DNA of 64,000 nucleotides, from NCBI RefSeq assembly GCF_014648815.1, contig NZ_BMRV01000003.1:1-64000 (forward strand). The letters are read 5' to 3'. Each line of letters begins with the position of its first letter. Position 1 is the stretch's first letter. Both the position numbers and the translations under genes were made by a program. The notes below the pieces were generated by a model. That model ran no database searches and was not told the DNA's origin. It saw nothing but the letters and a program-made list of their open reading frames with translations. Of the stretch, positions 18,953 to 26,407 are shown piece after piece. The DNA is from Streptomyces flaveolus. Lineage in GTDB: Bacteria > Actinomycetota > Actinomycetes > Streptomycetales > Streptomycetaceae.

Positions 18953-19573
18953 CTATGCCCCGCGCCCTTCCGCGGCGACCCTGGCGAGCGTCCGGCCGGT
19001 CCGTGCCGACCGCGCCCGCCGGGGATCGGGGGTGCCGTGCCCCCGGGCCCCGCCGCCGCCCGCTGTCTTCACGAGGAGCCACGCCTCCTGCTCGTCCCCG
19101 TCCTTCGCGCCGCGGAACCGGGTCAGCGCGTACTCGCCGCGCAGCTTGGCGCCGCGCAGCCGAAACCTGGCGTGCCCGCGCGCGAGCGACTCCCCGAAGT
19201 CGACCGGCCGCCCCTCGCGGTCGTGGCTCAGCGGTTCGTACGTGCCGCGGTCCCAGACGATGACCGTGCCGCCGCCGTACTCGCCCTCGGGGATCACGCC
19301 CTCGAACTCCTCGTACTCCAGCGGATGGTCCTCCGTGGGCACGGCGAGCCGTTTGTCGCTCGGGTCCGCCGACGGCCCCTTCGGCACCGACCAGGACTTC
19401 AGCACGTCGGCCACCTGCAACCGGAAGTCGAAGTGCAGGGTGCTCGCGTCGTGGATCTGCACCACGAAGCGGGGCCGGCCGCCCTCGGCGGGCGCCCGGC
19501 GGCCCGCGGGCTCCGACGTCCGGCCGAAACGGCGCTTGCCGCGGTACTCCCGCAGCCCGTTCTCCTCGCCCAC
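18953..19573 (-). CDS. LigD-type 3'-phosphoesterase (PE) domain protein
   Basis: A 206-residue stand-alone version of the N-terminal nuclease/phosphoesterase domain of bacterial LigD, which trims 3' ends in non-homologous end joining. Active-site features are visible: FVVQIHDASTLHFDFRLQ with the metal-binding His residues at about 41 and 47, SWSVPKGPS, and EGEYGGGTVIVWDRGTYEP (about 116-134). The C-terminal 30 residues are Arg/Gly-rich and look disordered. The ligase module is encoded separately about 9 kb upstream; no Ku or polymerase domain occurs in the window. Convergent with the PP2C gene. Confidence 0.88.
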   Translation of the reverse strand: MGEENGLREYRGKRRFGRTSEPAGRRAPAEGGRPRFVVQIHDASTLHFDFRLQVADVLKSWSVPKGPSADPSDKRLAVPTEDHPLEYEEFEGVIPEGEYGGGTVIVWDRGTYEPLSHDREGRPVDFGESLARGHARFRLRGAKLRGEYALTRFRGAKDGDEQEAWLLVKTAGGGGARGHGTPDPRRARSARTGRTLARVAAEGRGA

Positions 19574-19628
19574 CTGCGGCTCCTTCCCGGCCTCGCGAAC
19601 CGACCGATGCCGGGTACGGGTACCCGCG

Positions 19629-20459
19629 TCAGAACTCCTCGTGCACCTCAGGGTCCCCGCCGATCCGCCGGTGGGAACGGTCGGCGACGGCTTCCATCTG
19701 GGCGTCGTCCAGGGTGAAGCCGAACACGTCGAGGTTCGCGCGCTGCCGCCCGGGATCCGACGACTTCGGGATCGGCACCGCGCCGAGCTGAGTGTGCCAG
19801 CGCAGCACCGCCTGGGCCGGCGTCACCCCGTGCGCCTCGGCGACGGCGGCGACGGCCGGGTCGTCGAGCAGGTCGCTGCCCCGGCCCAGCGGGCTCCAGC
19901 TCTCGGTGCGGACGCCCTTGCGCTCGTGCAAGGCACGCAGTTCGTCCTGCGGGAAGAGCGGGTGCAGCTCGATCTGGTTCACGGACGGCAGGACCCCCGT
20001 CTCCTTCTCCAGCCGCTCGATGTGCTCCGCCGTGAAGTTGGAGACGCCGATCGAGCGCACGAGACCGTCGTCGCGCAGCTTGATCATGGCCTTCCAGGAG
20101 CCCACGTACCGGTCCACGCGGGGCAGCGGCCAGTGGATCAGGTACAGGTCGACGTACTCCAGGCCGAGCCGGGCGCGGGACTCCTCGAACGAGGCGAGCG
20201 TCTCCTCGTAGCCGTGGTGCCGGCCGGGCAGTTTGGTCGTCACCACGATCTCCTCGCGGGGGACGTCGCTGCCGACCACGCCCCGGCCGACGCCGGTCTC
20301 GTTGCGGTAGTTCGTCGCCGTGTCGATCAGGCGGTAGCCCGTCTCCAGGGCGTCGCGGACCGCCCGCTCGGCCTCGTCGTTCTTCATCGGCCAGGTGCCC
20401 AGACCCAGGGCGGGGAGCGTGGTGCCGTCGTTGAGCGTGTGCGTCGGGATACTGATCAC
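19629..20459 (-). CDS. Aldo/keto reductase
   Basis: A 276-residue NADPH-dependent AKR of the 2,5-diketo-gluconate-reductase-like group. The catalytic tetrad is complete: Asp46 and Tyr51 in YRLIDTATNYRNE, Lys76 in VVTTKLPG, His109 in YLIHWPLP. The cofactor region GVSNF and IPKSSDPGRQRANLD (about residues 230-245) is typical. Its physiological substrate cannot be read from sequence. It is divergent from the LacI gene, with about 107 bp between starts. No sugar-specific hint is visible, so membership of the fructan regulon is possible but not supported. Confidence 0.9.
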   Translation of the reverse strand: MISIPTHTLNDGTTLPALGLGTWPMKNDEAERAVRDALETGYRLIDTATNYRNETGVGRGVVGSDVPREEIVVTTKLPGRHHGYEETLASFEESRARLGLEYVDLYLIHWPLPRVDRYVGSWKAMIKLRDDGLVRSIGVSNFTAEHIERLEKETGVLPSVNQIELHPLFPQDELRALHERKGVRTESWSPLGRGSDLLDDPAVAAVAEAHGVTPAQAVLRWHTQLGAVPIPKSSDPGRQRANLDVFGFTLDDAQMEAVADRSHRRIGGDPEVHEEF

Positions 20460-20566
20460 TGCCGGACCTTCCCTTGACTGTTACGACCGTGTGCCGCCCG
20501 TCCAGCGTCACGGATAGGGTGGGCAATGATCAACCGGACGGGGCGGGACGAGGGCGGCCGACGGGC

Positions 20567-21631
20567 ATGGACAGCGCCGAGCAGAAGCGCACGACGGGGA
20601 CGGGTCGTCCCACGTCACGGGATGTCGCCCGGATCGCCGGGGTGTCGCACACCGCGGTCTCCTTCGTGTTCAACGGCCGGGCCGAGGGCAATCTCTCGCC
20701 CGCCACCCAGGAGCGCATCCGGCAGGCCGCCGCCCAGCTCGGCTACCGGCCCGACCCCCTCGCCCGGGGCCTGCGCCGCCGCCGCACGGCCGTGATCGGC
20801 ATGGTCACCGACCAGATCGCCTCCTCGCCGTTCGCGGGCCGGCTGCTGCGCGGCGCCATGGAGACCGCCTGGGACAGCGGTCATCTGGTCGTGACGGTCG
20901 ACTCGGGCGGCGACCCGGCCAAGGAGGACGCGGCCGTCGCCGAGCTCCTCGACCGGCGCGTGGACGGCATCGTCTACGCGGCCATGTCCCTGCGCCGCGT
21001 CCGCGTCCCCGAGGGCCTGCACCGCACCCACGCCGTGCTGGCCAACTGCCTGCCCGAGGACGGCTCCCTGCCCGCCGTCGTCCCCGCCGAACGCGCCGGG
21101 GGCCGTACGGCGGCCCGGCTGCTCCTGGACGCGGGGCACCGCCGGCTGGCCGTGATCGGCGGTCTGGACGACATCGCCTCCGTCGAACGGCTGCGCGGCT
21201 TCCGGGACGCCCTGCGGGTGGAGGGCGTCACCGTCCCCAAGGAGTGGGTCGTCCGTACGGGCGGCGAGATCTCCGGCGGCCACGAGGGCGCCCTGCGGCT
21301 GCTCGACTCCGTTCCGGCCGACCGGCGGCCCACGGCGGTCTTCTGCTACAACGACCGGGTCGCGGCGGGCGTCCTGCACGCCGCGACCCGGCTCGGTATC
21401 GACGTCCCCGGCGAGCTGTCCGTGGTCGGCTACGACGACCAGGAACACATGGCCGCCTTCCTCTCCCCGCCCCTCACCACGGTCGCGCTGCCGCACCGGG
21501 AGATGGGCGAGGCCGCCGCGCGGCTGCTCCTGGAGGCCATCGACACCGGACGGACCCCGCCGGCCACCGTCCGGCGCGTCGCCGGACCGATGGTCAGCCG
21601 CGCGTCGGTGGGCCCTGCGCCCACCCGGTGA
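20567..21631 (+). CDS. LacI-family repressor of the fructan locus
   Basis: A 354-residue LacI/GalR regulator. The HTH with hinge helix is TSRDVARIAGVSHTAVSFVF (residues about 16-35) followed by NGR and YRPDPLARGLR; the rest is a periplasmic-binding-protein-like sugar domain (VIGMVTDQIASSPFAGRLL; VVGYDDQEHMAAFLSPPLTT near the C-terminus). It is next to a GH32/ABC cluster whose promoters carry LacI-like palindromes, so it most likely represses them and is released by a fructan breakdown product. Its 3' end overlaps the convergent GH32 gene by 38 bp, and both readings are coding. Confidence 0.9.
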   Translation: MDSAEQKRTTGTGRPTSRDVARIAGVSHTAVSFVFNGRAEGNLSPATQERIRQAAAQLGYRPDPLARGLRRRRTAVIGMVTDQIASSPFAGRLLRGAMETAWDSGHLVVTVDSGGDPAKEDAAVAELLDRRVDGIVYAAMSLRRVRVPEGLHRTHAVLANCLPEDGSLPAVVPAERAGGRTAARLLLDAGHRRLAVIGGLDDIASVERLRGFRDALRVEGVTVPKEWVVRTGGEISGGHEGALRLLDSVPADRRPTAVFCYNDRVAAGVLHAATRLGIDVPGELSVVGYDDQEHMAAFLSPPLTTVALPHREMGEAAARLLLEAIDTGRTPPATVRRVAGPMVSRASVGPAPTR

Positions 21632-23003
21632 CCTCGGCGCCGGCTCCCGTGACGACCAGTTCCCGTACGTCGTCGGGCCCGCGGTAGACACGTTCGGTGA
21701 CCATGGCCCGGTCGTCGGCGAACAGCTCGTACAGCGAACCGTCGACGAGGATCCGCACGGTCAGCTCCGCCCCCGGCGGCACTCGCACCACGACCGGCGC
21801 CGTGCCCTCGGCCCCCGTTCGCGGCCAGTCGCCCCGGTCCAGGGTCACCGTGCCCTCGGCCGGGTCGACCCGCACCGTCAGCTCCGCGCCCGACGCGGAC
21901 CGCAGCAGGCTCACCGTGGTGCCCTCGCGGGCGGTGACCGTCAGGTCGTAGGCCTCCGGGAGCGCGGTCCGGGCCAGGGTGGTGACGAACGGGTCGGCGG
22001 CGCGCAGCAGGTCCAGTTCCGGGGCCGGGGCGACCCGCAGCGACCCGTCCCCGGGGTCGACGTCGACGACCCGGGGCGCGGTGAGGACGCCCGCCCACCC
22101 GGCGCGCTCGGCCGAGTCCCGGTCGCGGGCCTCCCAGGACCAGCCCCACATCAGCGTCCGGCCGGTCTCCTGGAGGACGGCGGGCGCGTAGAAGTCGCGA
22201 CCGTGGTCGAGGCGCCCGGCGTGCCGCGCCGCGAGGCACAGCCCCCCATCGCCGTCCGGCTCCAGACGGCCCGTCAGGTACCCGGTGGAGTGCGGGTCGC
22301 CGTCCCACAGCGACACGACCAGCACCTGTTCCCCGGTGCGGGCCGTGAACAGCTGGGGGCACTCCCAGCCGACCGCCCCGTCGCCGAACGCCTCGGCGGC
22401 GAGGGGGTCGTGACCGTCGAGCAGGACGCCGGCGAACCGCCAGTCGGTCAGGTCGTCGCAGTCGTACAGCAGGACCGAGGGCGTGCCGTCGGCGTGCCCG
22501 GCGCCGACCAGTGCGTGGCGCCGGCCGCCGTGCCGGAACACGAACGGGTCGCGGAACATCACCACGTCGAGACCGGCTGGTGGCCCGCCGACCACGGGCT
22601 CGGGCACCGGCCGCCACGCGGTCAGCGAGGCGTCCCGCGGATCGGCCGCCCGGGCCAGGCAGATCGTGCCGAGCCCGGTGTGCTCACGGTCGATGCCGGT
22701 GTACACCGCCGTCGGCACTCCGCCGTCGTCGACGACGCAGCCGGACCAGCAGCCCGCCTCGTCCGGGCCGCCCGGCGTCGGGGTGAGCGCCAGGGGGTGG
22801 TGCTCCCAGTGGGCGAGGTCGGCACTGGAGGCGTGGCCCCAGTGGACGTTCGCGTGCACCGGGGCGCCGGGGTTGTGCTGGTAGAACAGGTGGTACCGGC
22901 CCCGCCAGCGGAACGGCCCGTTGGGGTCGTTGATCCAGTTGGCGGGCGGGCGGACCCGGAAGCGCGGGGCGTGCGGGTCCTGCGGGGGAGCGACGAGGCT
23001 CAA
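21594..23003 (-). CDS. Intracellular GH32 beta-fructosidase
   Basis: A 469-residue glycoside hydrolase family 32 enzyme (sucrose-6-phosphate hydrolase / beta-fructosidase group) acting on imported sucrose or fructo-oligosaccharides. No signal peptide. Catalytic motifs: ANWINDPNGPF with the nucleophile Asp26, FRDPFVF (Asp about 152) and VGWECPQLF with the acid/base Glu214. A C-terminal beta-sandwich (about 325-469) follows the five-blade propeller. The start is a TTG with AGGAG upstream, overlapping the permease stop by 4 bp (TTGA), so it is the last gene of the transport operon. Substrate (levan, inulin or sucrose) is not resolved. Confidence 0.93.
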   Translation of the reverse strand: MSLVAPPQDPHAPRFRVRPPANWINDPNGPFRWRGRYHLFYQHNPGAPVHANVHWGHASSADLAHWEHHPLALTPTPGGPDEAGCWSGCVVDDGGVPTAVYTGIDREHTGLGTICLARAADPRDASLTAWRPVPEPVVGGPPAGLDVVMFRDPFVFRHGGRRHALVGAGHADGTPSVLLYDCDDLTDWRFAGVLLDGHDPLAAEAFGDGAVGWECPQLFTARTGEQVLVVSLWDGDPHSTGYLTGRLEPDGDGGLCLAARHAGRLDHGRDFYAPAVLQETGRTLMWGWSWEARDRDSAERAGWAGVLTAPRVVDVDPGDGSLRVAPAPELDLLRAADPFVTTLARTALPEAYDLTVTAREGTTVSLLRSASGAELTVRVDPAEGTVTLDRGDWPRTGAEGTAPVVVRVPPGAELTVRILVDGSLYELFADDRAMVTERVYRGPDDVRELVVTGAGAEVTGWAQGPPTRG

Positions 23004-23863
23004 CGGTTGACTCCTGCGGAGGTGATGCCCTCGCGAAGGGGGCGCTGGCCGACGAGGAACACGGCGACTGCGGGGATCATGGACAGCACGACACCGGCGA
23101 GGACCACCGAGACCGACCCGGTGCCGAGGTTGCCCTGGAGGGACACCAGGCCCAGCGGCAAGGTGTAGTTCTGGCTGGAGGTCTCGAGGATCAGCGGCCG
23201 GAAGAACTCGTTCCAGTGGTAGTTGAAGGCCAGGACGCCGACGATCGCGAGGCCGGGTGCGGCCAGCGGGGCGTACACCGACCGGAAGGTCCGCCAGGGG
23301 CCCGCGCCGTCCAGCATCGCCGCCTCGCCCAGGTCCTTGGGCATGCCCAGGAAGTACTGGCGCATCAGGAAGGTGCCGAAGGCGGTCGGGAACGCCGGGA
23401 CGATCAGCCCGAGCAGGGTGTCGGTCAGGCTCATGGACTTCAGCACCAGGAACACCGGCACGACGGTGACCTGCAACGGCACCATCATGGTCGCCAGCAC
23501 CAGGCCGAACAGCGGCTTCTTGAACCGGAACTCCAGGCGCGCGAAGGCGTATCCCGCCAGGCCCGCCGTTACCATCTGGCCGGCCGCGATCAGCGCGGTC
23601 ACCAGGGTCGAGTTGAGGGCGAGCAGCCACACGTCGAGCTGGTCGAACACACCGCGGTACGCCTCGGCCGACGGGTCGGCCGGGATCAGTCGCGGCGGCA
23701 GGTCGAACGCCTCGGCGGGCGTGCGCAGCGAGGTGGAGACCGTCCACAGCACGGGACCGAGGGTCAGCAGGGCGCACACGGCCAGTGAGGCGATCCGCGC
23801 CCAGGGCGCGAGGCCGTGGCGCGCACGCAGGAGGGCCGTCGTTGCTTGACTCATGGGGCTCAC
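23000..23863 (-). CDS. Carbohydrate ABC transporter permease (MalG type)
   Basis: A 287-residue inner membrane permease with six predicted helices. The cytoplasmic EAA loop that docks the ATPase is EAAMLDGAGPWRTFRSVYAP (residues about 178-197). It forms a heterodimeric channel with the upstream permease. A second ATG three codons later is an alternative start. Coupled by overlap to the downstream GH32 gene and separated by only 4 bp from the other permease. No nucleotide-binding subunit is encoded in the operon, as usual for Streptomyces CUT1 sugar importers that share the MsiK ATPase. Confidence 0.93.
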   Translation of the reverse strand: MSPMSQATTALLRARHGLAPWARIASLAVCALLTLGPVLWTVSTSLRTPAEAFDLPPRLIPADPSAEAYRGVFDQLDVWLLALNSTLVTALIAAGQMVTAGLAGYAFARLEFRFKKPLFGLVLATMMVPLQVTVVPVFLVLKSMSLTDTLLGLIVPAFPTAFGTFLMRQYFLGMPKDLGEAAMLDGAGPWRTFRSVYAPLAAPGLAIVGVLAFNYHWNEFFRPLILETSSQNYTLPLGLVSLQGNLGTGSVSVVLAGVVLSMIPAVAVFLVGQRPLREGITSAGVNR

Positions 23864-23867
23864 CGGC

Positions 23868-24824
23868 TCACTGGTAGTGGACGAAACGCCGGCTGAGCCG
23901 GAACTGAAGGGCGGTGACCGCCATGACCAGCACGAACAGCAGCACGCCCACCGCGGACGCCTCGCCGAACCGGAGCTGCTCGAACGCGGTCTCGTAGATC
24001 ACCATCACGACGGTGCGGGTGGAGTCGCCGGGCCCGCCGGCGGTCAGGACGTACGGCTGCTCGAAGACCTGCAGCGCGTTGATGATGCCGACCACCGACG
24101 CGACGAGCAGCGTGGGGGACAGCAGCGGCAGGGTGACGGCGAGGTGCTTGCGCAGGCCGGTCGCGCCGTCCAGGGAGGCGGCCTCGTGGATCTCCTTGGG
24201 GATGTTGTTCAGGCCGCCGACGAACAGCAGGAACGAGAAACCGAACTGCTGCCAGACGTAGACGAGGACCACCGTCGCCATCGCCGCGTTCTCGGAGGTC
24301 AGCCACGGCACCGGCGCGATCCCGACCAGCCCGAGCAGCCAGTTGACCACCCCGAAGTCCTGGTTGAAGAGGTACTTCATCACCACCGAGATGGACGCGG
24401 CGGACAGCACCAGCGGGAAGAAGAACGCCGAGCGGAACACCGACCTCAGCCACACCGGCATCCGCCCGTTCACCGCGAGCGCCAGGACCAGCGCGATCAG
24501 CAGTTGCAGCGCGACGGCGAACACCATGAACACGAGCGTGTTGCGGAAGGAGACCAGCACCGTCGCGTCGCCGAACACCTCGCGGTAGTTGGCCGCTCCG
24601 GCGAAGGACGGAGACTCGATCACGTCCCAGTGGAAGAGGCTGAGCACGACCGAACCGGCGATCGGCACGACCGTGAAGACCACGATGCCGACGATCGTCG
24701 GCGCCAGGAACAGCGCGGCCAGCAGCCGGGTGCCGCGGGAACGGGCCGTGCGGCGCGGCACCGTCGGGGCAGGCGCCGCGGGCCGGGGCCGGGGCCGTAC
24801 GGCCGGTGTCCGAGTGTTCGTCAT
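23868..24824 (-). CDS. Carbohydrate ABC transporter permease (MalF type)
   Basis: A 318-residue permease with an N-terminal basic tail (about 30 residues) and six predicted membrane helices starting near LLAALFLAPTIVGIVVF. The EAA loop is EAASLDGATGLRKHLAVTLP (about residues 218-237). It is the partner of the MalG-type protein and overlaps the binding-protein stop codon by 4 bp (ATGA), so the order binding protein, permease, permease, hydrolase is one transcription unit. Confidence 0.93.
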   Translation of the reverse strand: MTNTRTPAVRPRPRPAAPAPTVPRRTARSRGTRLLAALFLAPTIVGIVVFTVVPIAGSVVLSLFHWDVIESPSFAGAANYREVFGDATVLVSFRNTLVFMVFAVALQLLIALVLALAVNGRMPVWLRSVFRSAFFFPLVLSAASISVVMKYLFNQDFGVVNWLLGLVGIAPVPWLTSENAAMATVVLVYVWQQFGFSFLLFVGGLNNIPKEIHEAASLDGATGLRKHLAVTLPLLSPTLLVASVVGIINALQVFEQPYVLTAGGPGDSTRTVVMVIYETAFEQLRFGEASAVGVLLFVLVMAVTALQFRLSRRFVHYQ

Positions 24825-26230
24825 ACGTCACGCTCCATGGCCTTCTCCAGGTCGCCCTGCATCCTGCGCAGCGCCGGACGGACCGCGCCCGGGGACGCCA
24901 GGGCGGCGCCGGTGTGCTTGAGCAGCACCTGCTCGACCTCGGCGACCTGCGGCGGCGCGGGGATCGGCCCGGTGTCGGGGAACCGGTCGAGGGTGTCGTA
25001 GAAGACCCGCCAGTTGGCCGGGCCGGTCTCCCGGTAGCGGGTGCCGGTGAGCATCGAGCGGCGCGCCGGGGTGGTCTGGTTGCCCCGGAACAGCCGGGTC
25101 AGGGTGTCCCGGCGGGCGGCGTACTTGATGAACTCCCAGGCCGCGTCCTGCTTCCTGGAGGTGCGCAGCAGCGCGTAGCCGGCCGCGCCGAACTGGTGGC
25201 GGTGGGTGCGCCAGCGGGGGAAGTACTGCACGTCGTAGCCGGCCGGGTCCGTGCCCGCCAGGTGCAGGCCGCCCGACCAGAAGCCGCCCGCGGGGGTGAC
25301 GCCGACCCGTCCGGTGGAGAACACGCCCACCAGGTTGCTGCCGTTGCCGCCCTCCGGACGGGTGCACAGGCCGTCCTGGATGAGCGAGGCGAGATAGTCG
25401 TACACCTCCGTCACGCGGTCGTCGGTGGCCTGCGGGGTGGTCCAGCGGTACCCGCCGCCGCGCCCGCGCCGCTGTGCGGCCGGGTAGAAGGCGTCCCACA
25501 GCCAGGAACCGCCGGGCGCCCTGGACTCGTCGAGCAGGTTGGTGCCGTTCGCGAACAGCCACGGGACCACGCCGCCCCACAGCCGGTTGGTCCAGAAGTA
25601 CGGCGTGAAGTGGGAGTCGCTCGACCGCTTCATCCGGCGCAGCAGCGCGGTGAAGTCGTCCCGGCTCCAGTCGGCCGGCGGGAGGTCCGCGTCCGCCCGC
25701 TCCAGGACCTGCCGGTTGAGGTAGACGTCGGCCGCGTTGAACTCCACCGGCAGCTGGTAGAGGCTGCCCTCGTACATCATCGACTCCACCAGCGAGGGGT
25801 GGACGTCGGCGAAGTACTCGCGCAGTTCGTGCGCGTCCCGCTTCACCCAGCGGTCCAGCGGCACTCCGAGGCGCCGCGCGAACAGCTGCACGCCCTCGGT
25901 GGCGACGTAGACCAGGTCGGGAGCGGTGCCCGCCGCGATCTGGGTGAGGATCTTCGCGAAGAAATCCGACCAGTCGACGGCCTGGACGGCGTTCACCCGC
26001 AGCGGGATGTCGGGGTGGAGTTTCCGGAAGCCCTCGCGCAGGGCGCGTACGGCCGCCGGGTCGAAGGCGGAGCCGGGGGTGGCGACGACCAGGGAGCCGT
26101 CGTCGCGGCCGGGGATGTCGGCTCCGGTGAGCCGGTCCCAGCTCGCGGCGGTGCCGGCCAGGGCGGCGGCTCCCGTGCCGTAGGCGCCGTAGCGCAACAG
26201 CGCCCGGCGAGTGAGGTGCGAGGTGGTCAT
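24821..26230 (-). CDS. Extracellular sugar-binding protein of the fructan ABC importer
   Basis: A 469-residue family 1 solute-binding protein. The N-terminus, SHLTRRALLRYG then a hydrophobic stretch, resembles a twin-arginine (Tat) signal; no lipobox Cys is evident after it, so anchoring is unclear. The mature part contains FRKLHPDIPLRVNAVQAVDW and GTAPDLVYVATEGVQLFARR, normal for CUT1 binding proteins. It is first in the operon and lies directly behind a promoter with an operator-like palindrome 10 bp before its start codon. Substrate assigned from operon context to fructo-oligosaccharides (inference). Confidence 0.88.
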   Translation of the reverse strand: MTTSHLTRRALLRYGAYGTGAAALAGTAASWDRLTGADIPGRDDGSLVVATPGSAFDPAAVRALREGFRKLHPDIPLRVNAVQAVDWSDFFAKILTQIAAGTAPDLVYVATEGVQLFARRLGVPLDRWVKRDAHELREYFADVHPSLVESMMYEGSLYQLPVEFNAADVYLNRQVLERADADLPPADWSRDDFTALLRRMKRSSDSHFTPYFWTNRLWGGVVPWLFANGTNLLDESRAPGGSWLWDAFYPAAQRRGRGGGYRWTTPQATDDRVTEVYDYLASLIQDGLCTRPEGGNGSNLVGVFSTGRVGVTPAGGFWSGGLHLAGTDPAGYDVQYFPRWRTHRHQFGAAGYALLRTSRKQDAAWEFIKYAARRDTLTRLFRGNQTTPARRSMLTGTRYRETGPANWRVFYDTLDRFPDTGPIPAPPQVAEVEQVLLKHTGAALASPGAVRPALRRMQGDLEKAMERDV

Positions 26231-26239
26231 CGAATGGGC

Positions 26240-26253
26240 CTAACCCGTGTTAG
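26240..26253. promoter_or_regulatory. Operator-like palindrome before the ABC operon
   Basis: CTAAC-CCGT-GTTAG, perfect 5-bp arms, in the leader of the binding-protein gene. The TAAC/GTTA half-sites and central CG are of LacI-family type. A related site lies in the divergent promoter 70-80 bp away, so both are likely bound by the LacI protein encoded at the other end of the cluster. Confidence 0.68.
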
Positions 26254-26272
26254 TCGAGGTGCGATGCCCAGA

Positions 26273-26301
26273 TGATGAGAAGCGTGGAGCGGGCCTGTCA
26301 A
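26273..26301 (-). promoter_or_regulatory. Putative promoter of the fructan ABC operon
   Basis: On the minus strand a perfect TTGACA (26301-26296) is followed after 17 bp by TCATCA (26278-26273). This is a housekeeping-type promoter; transcription would begin a few bases before the CTAAC/GTTAG operator, which then blocks elongation or initiation. Confidence 0.55.
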
Positions 26302-26314
26302 GAGGCGCGTTCGC

Positions 26315-26342
26315 TTGACCTTTAACGAGTTAGGTCTACAGT
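26315..26342 (+). promoter_or_regulatory. Putative promoter of the secreted GH32 gene with embedded operator
   Basis: TTGACC and TACAGT, 16 bp apart. The spacer contains the palindrome TAAC-GA-GTTA (26323-26332) within TTTAACGAGTTAGG. An operator inside the -35/-10 spacer is a classic repressor position. It shares TAAC/GTTA half-sites with the palindrome in front of the divergent ABC operon, although the half-site spacing differs by 2 bp. Confidence 0.65.
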
Positions 26343-26407
26343 CCTGGTTCCACGTGAGCCTGTTTCCGAGCCGCTCTCGCACCACCGACGAGAGGAACGA
26401 CGCAGTG

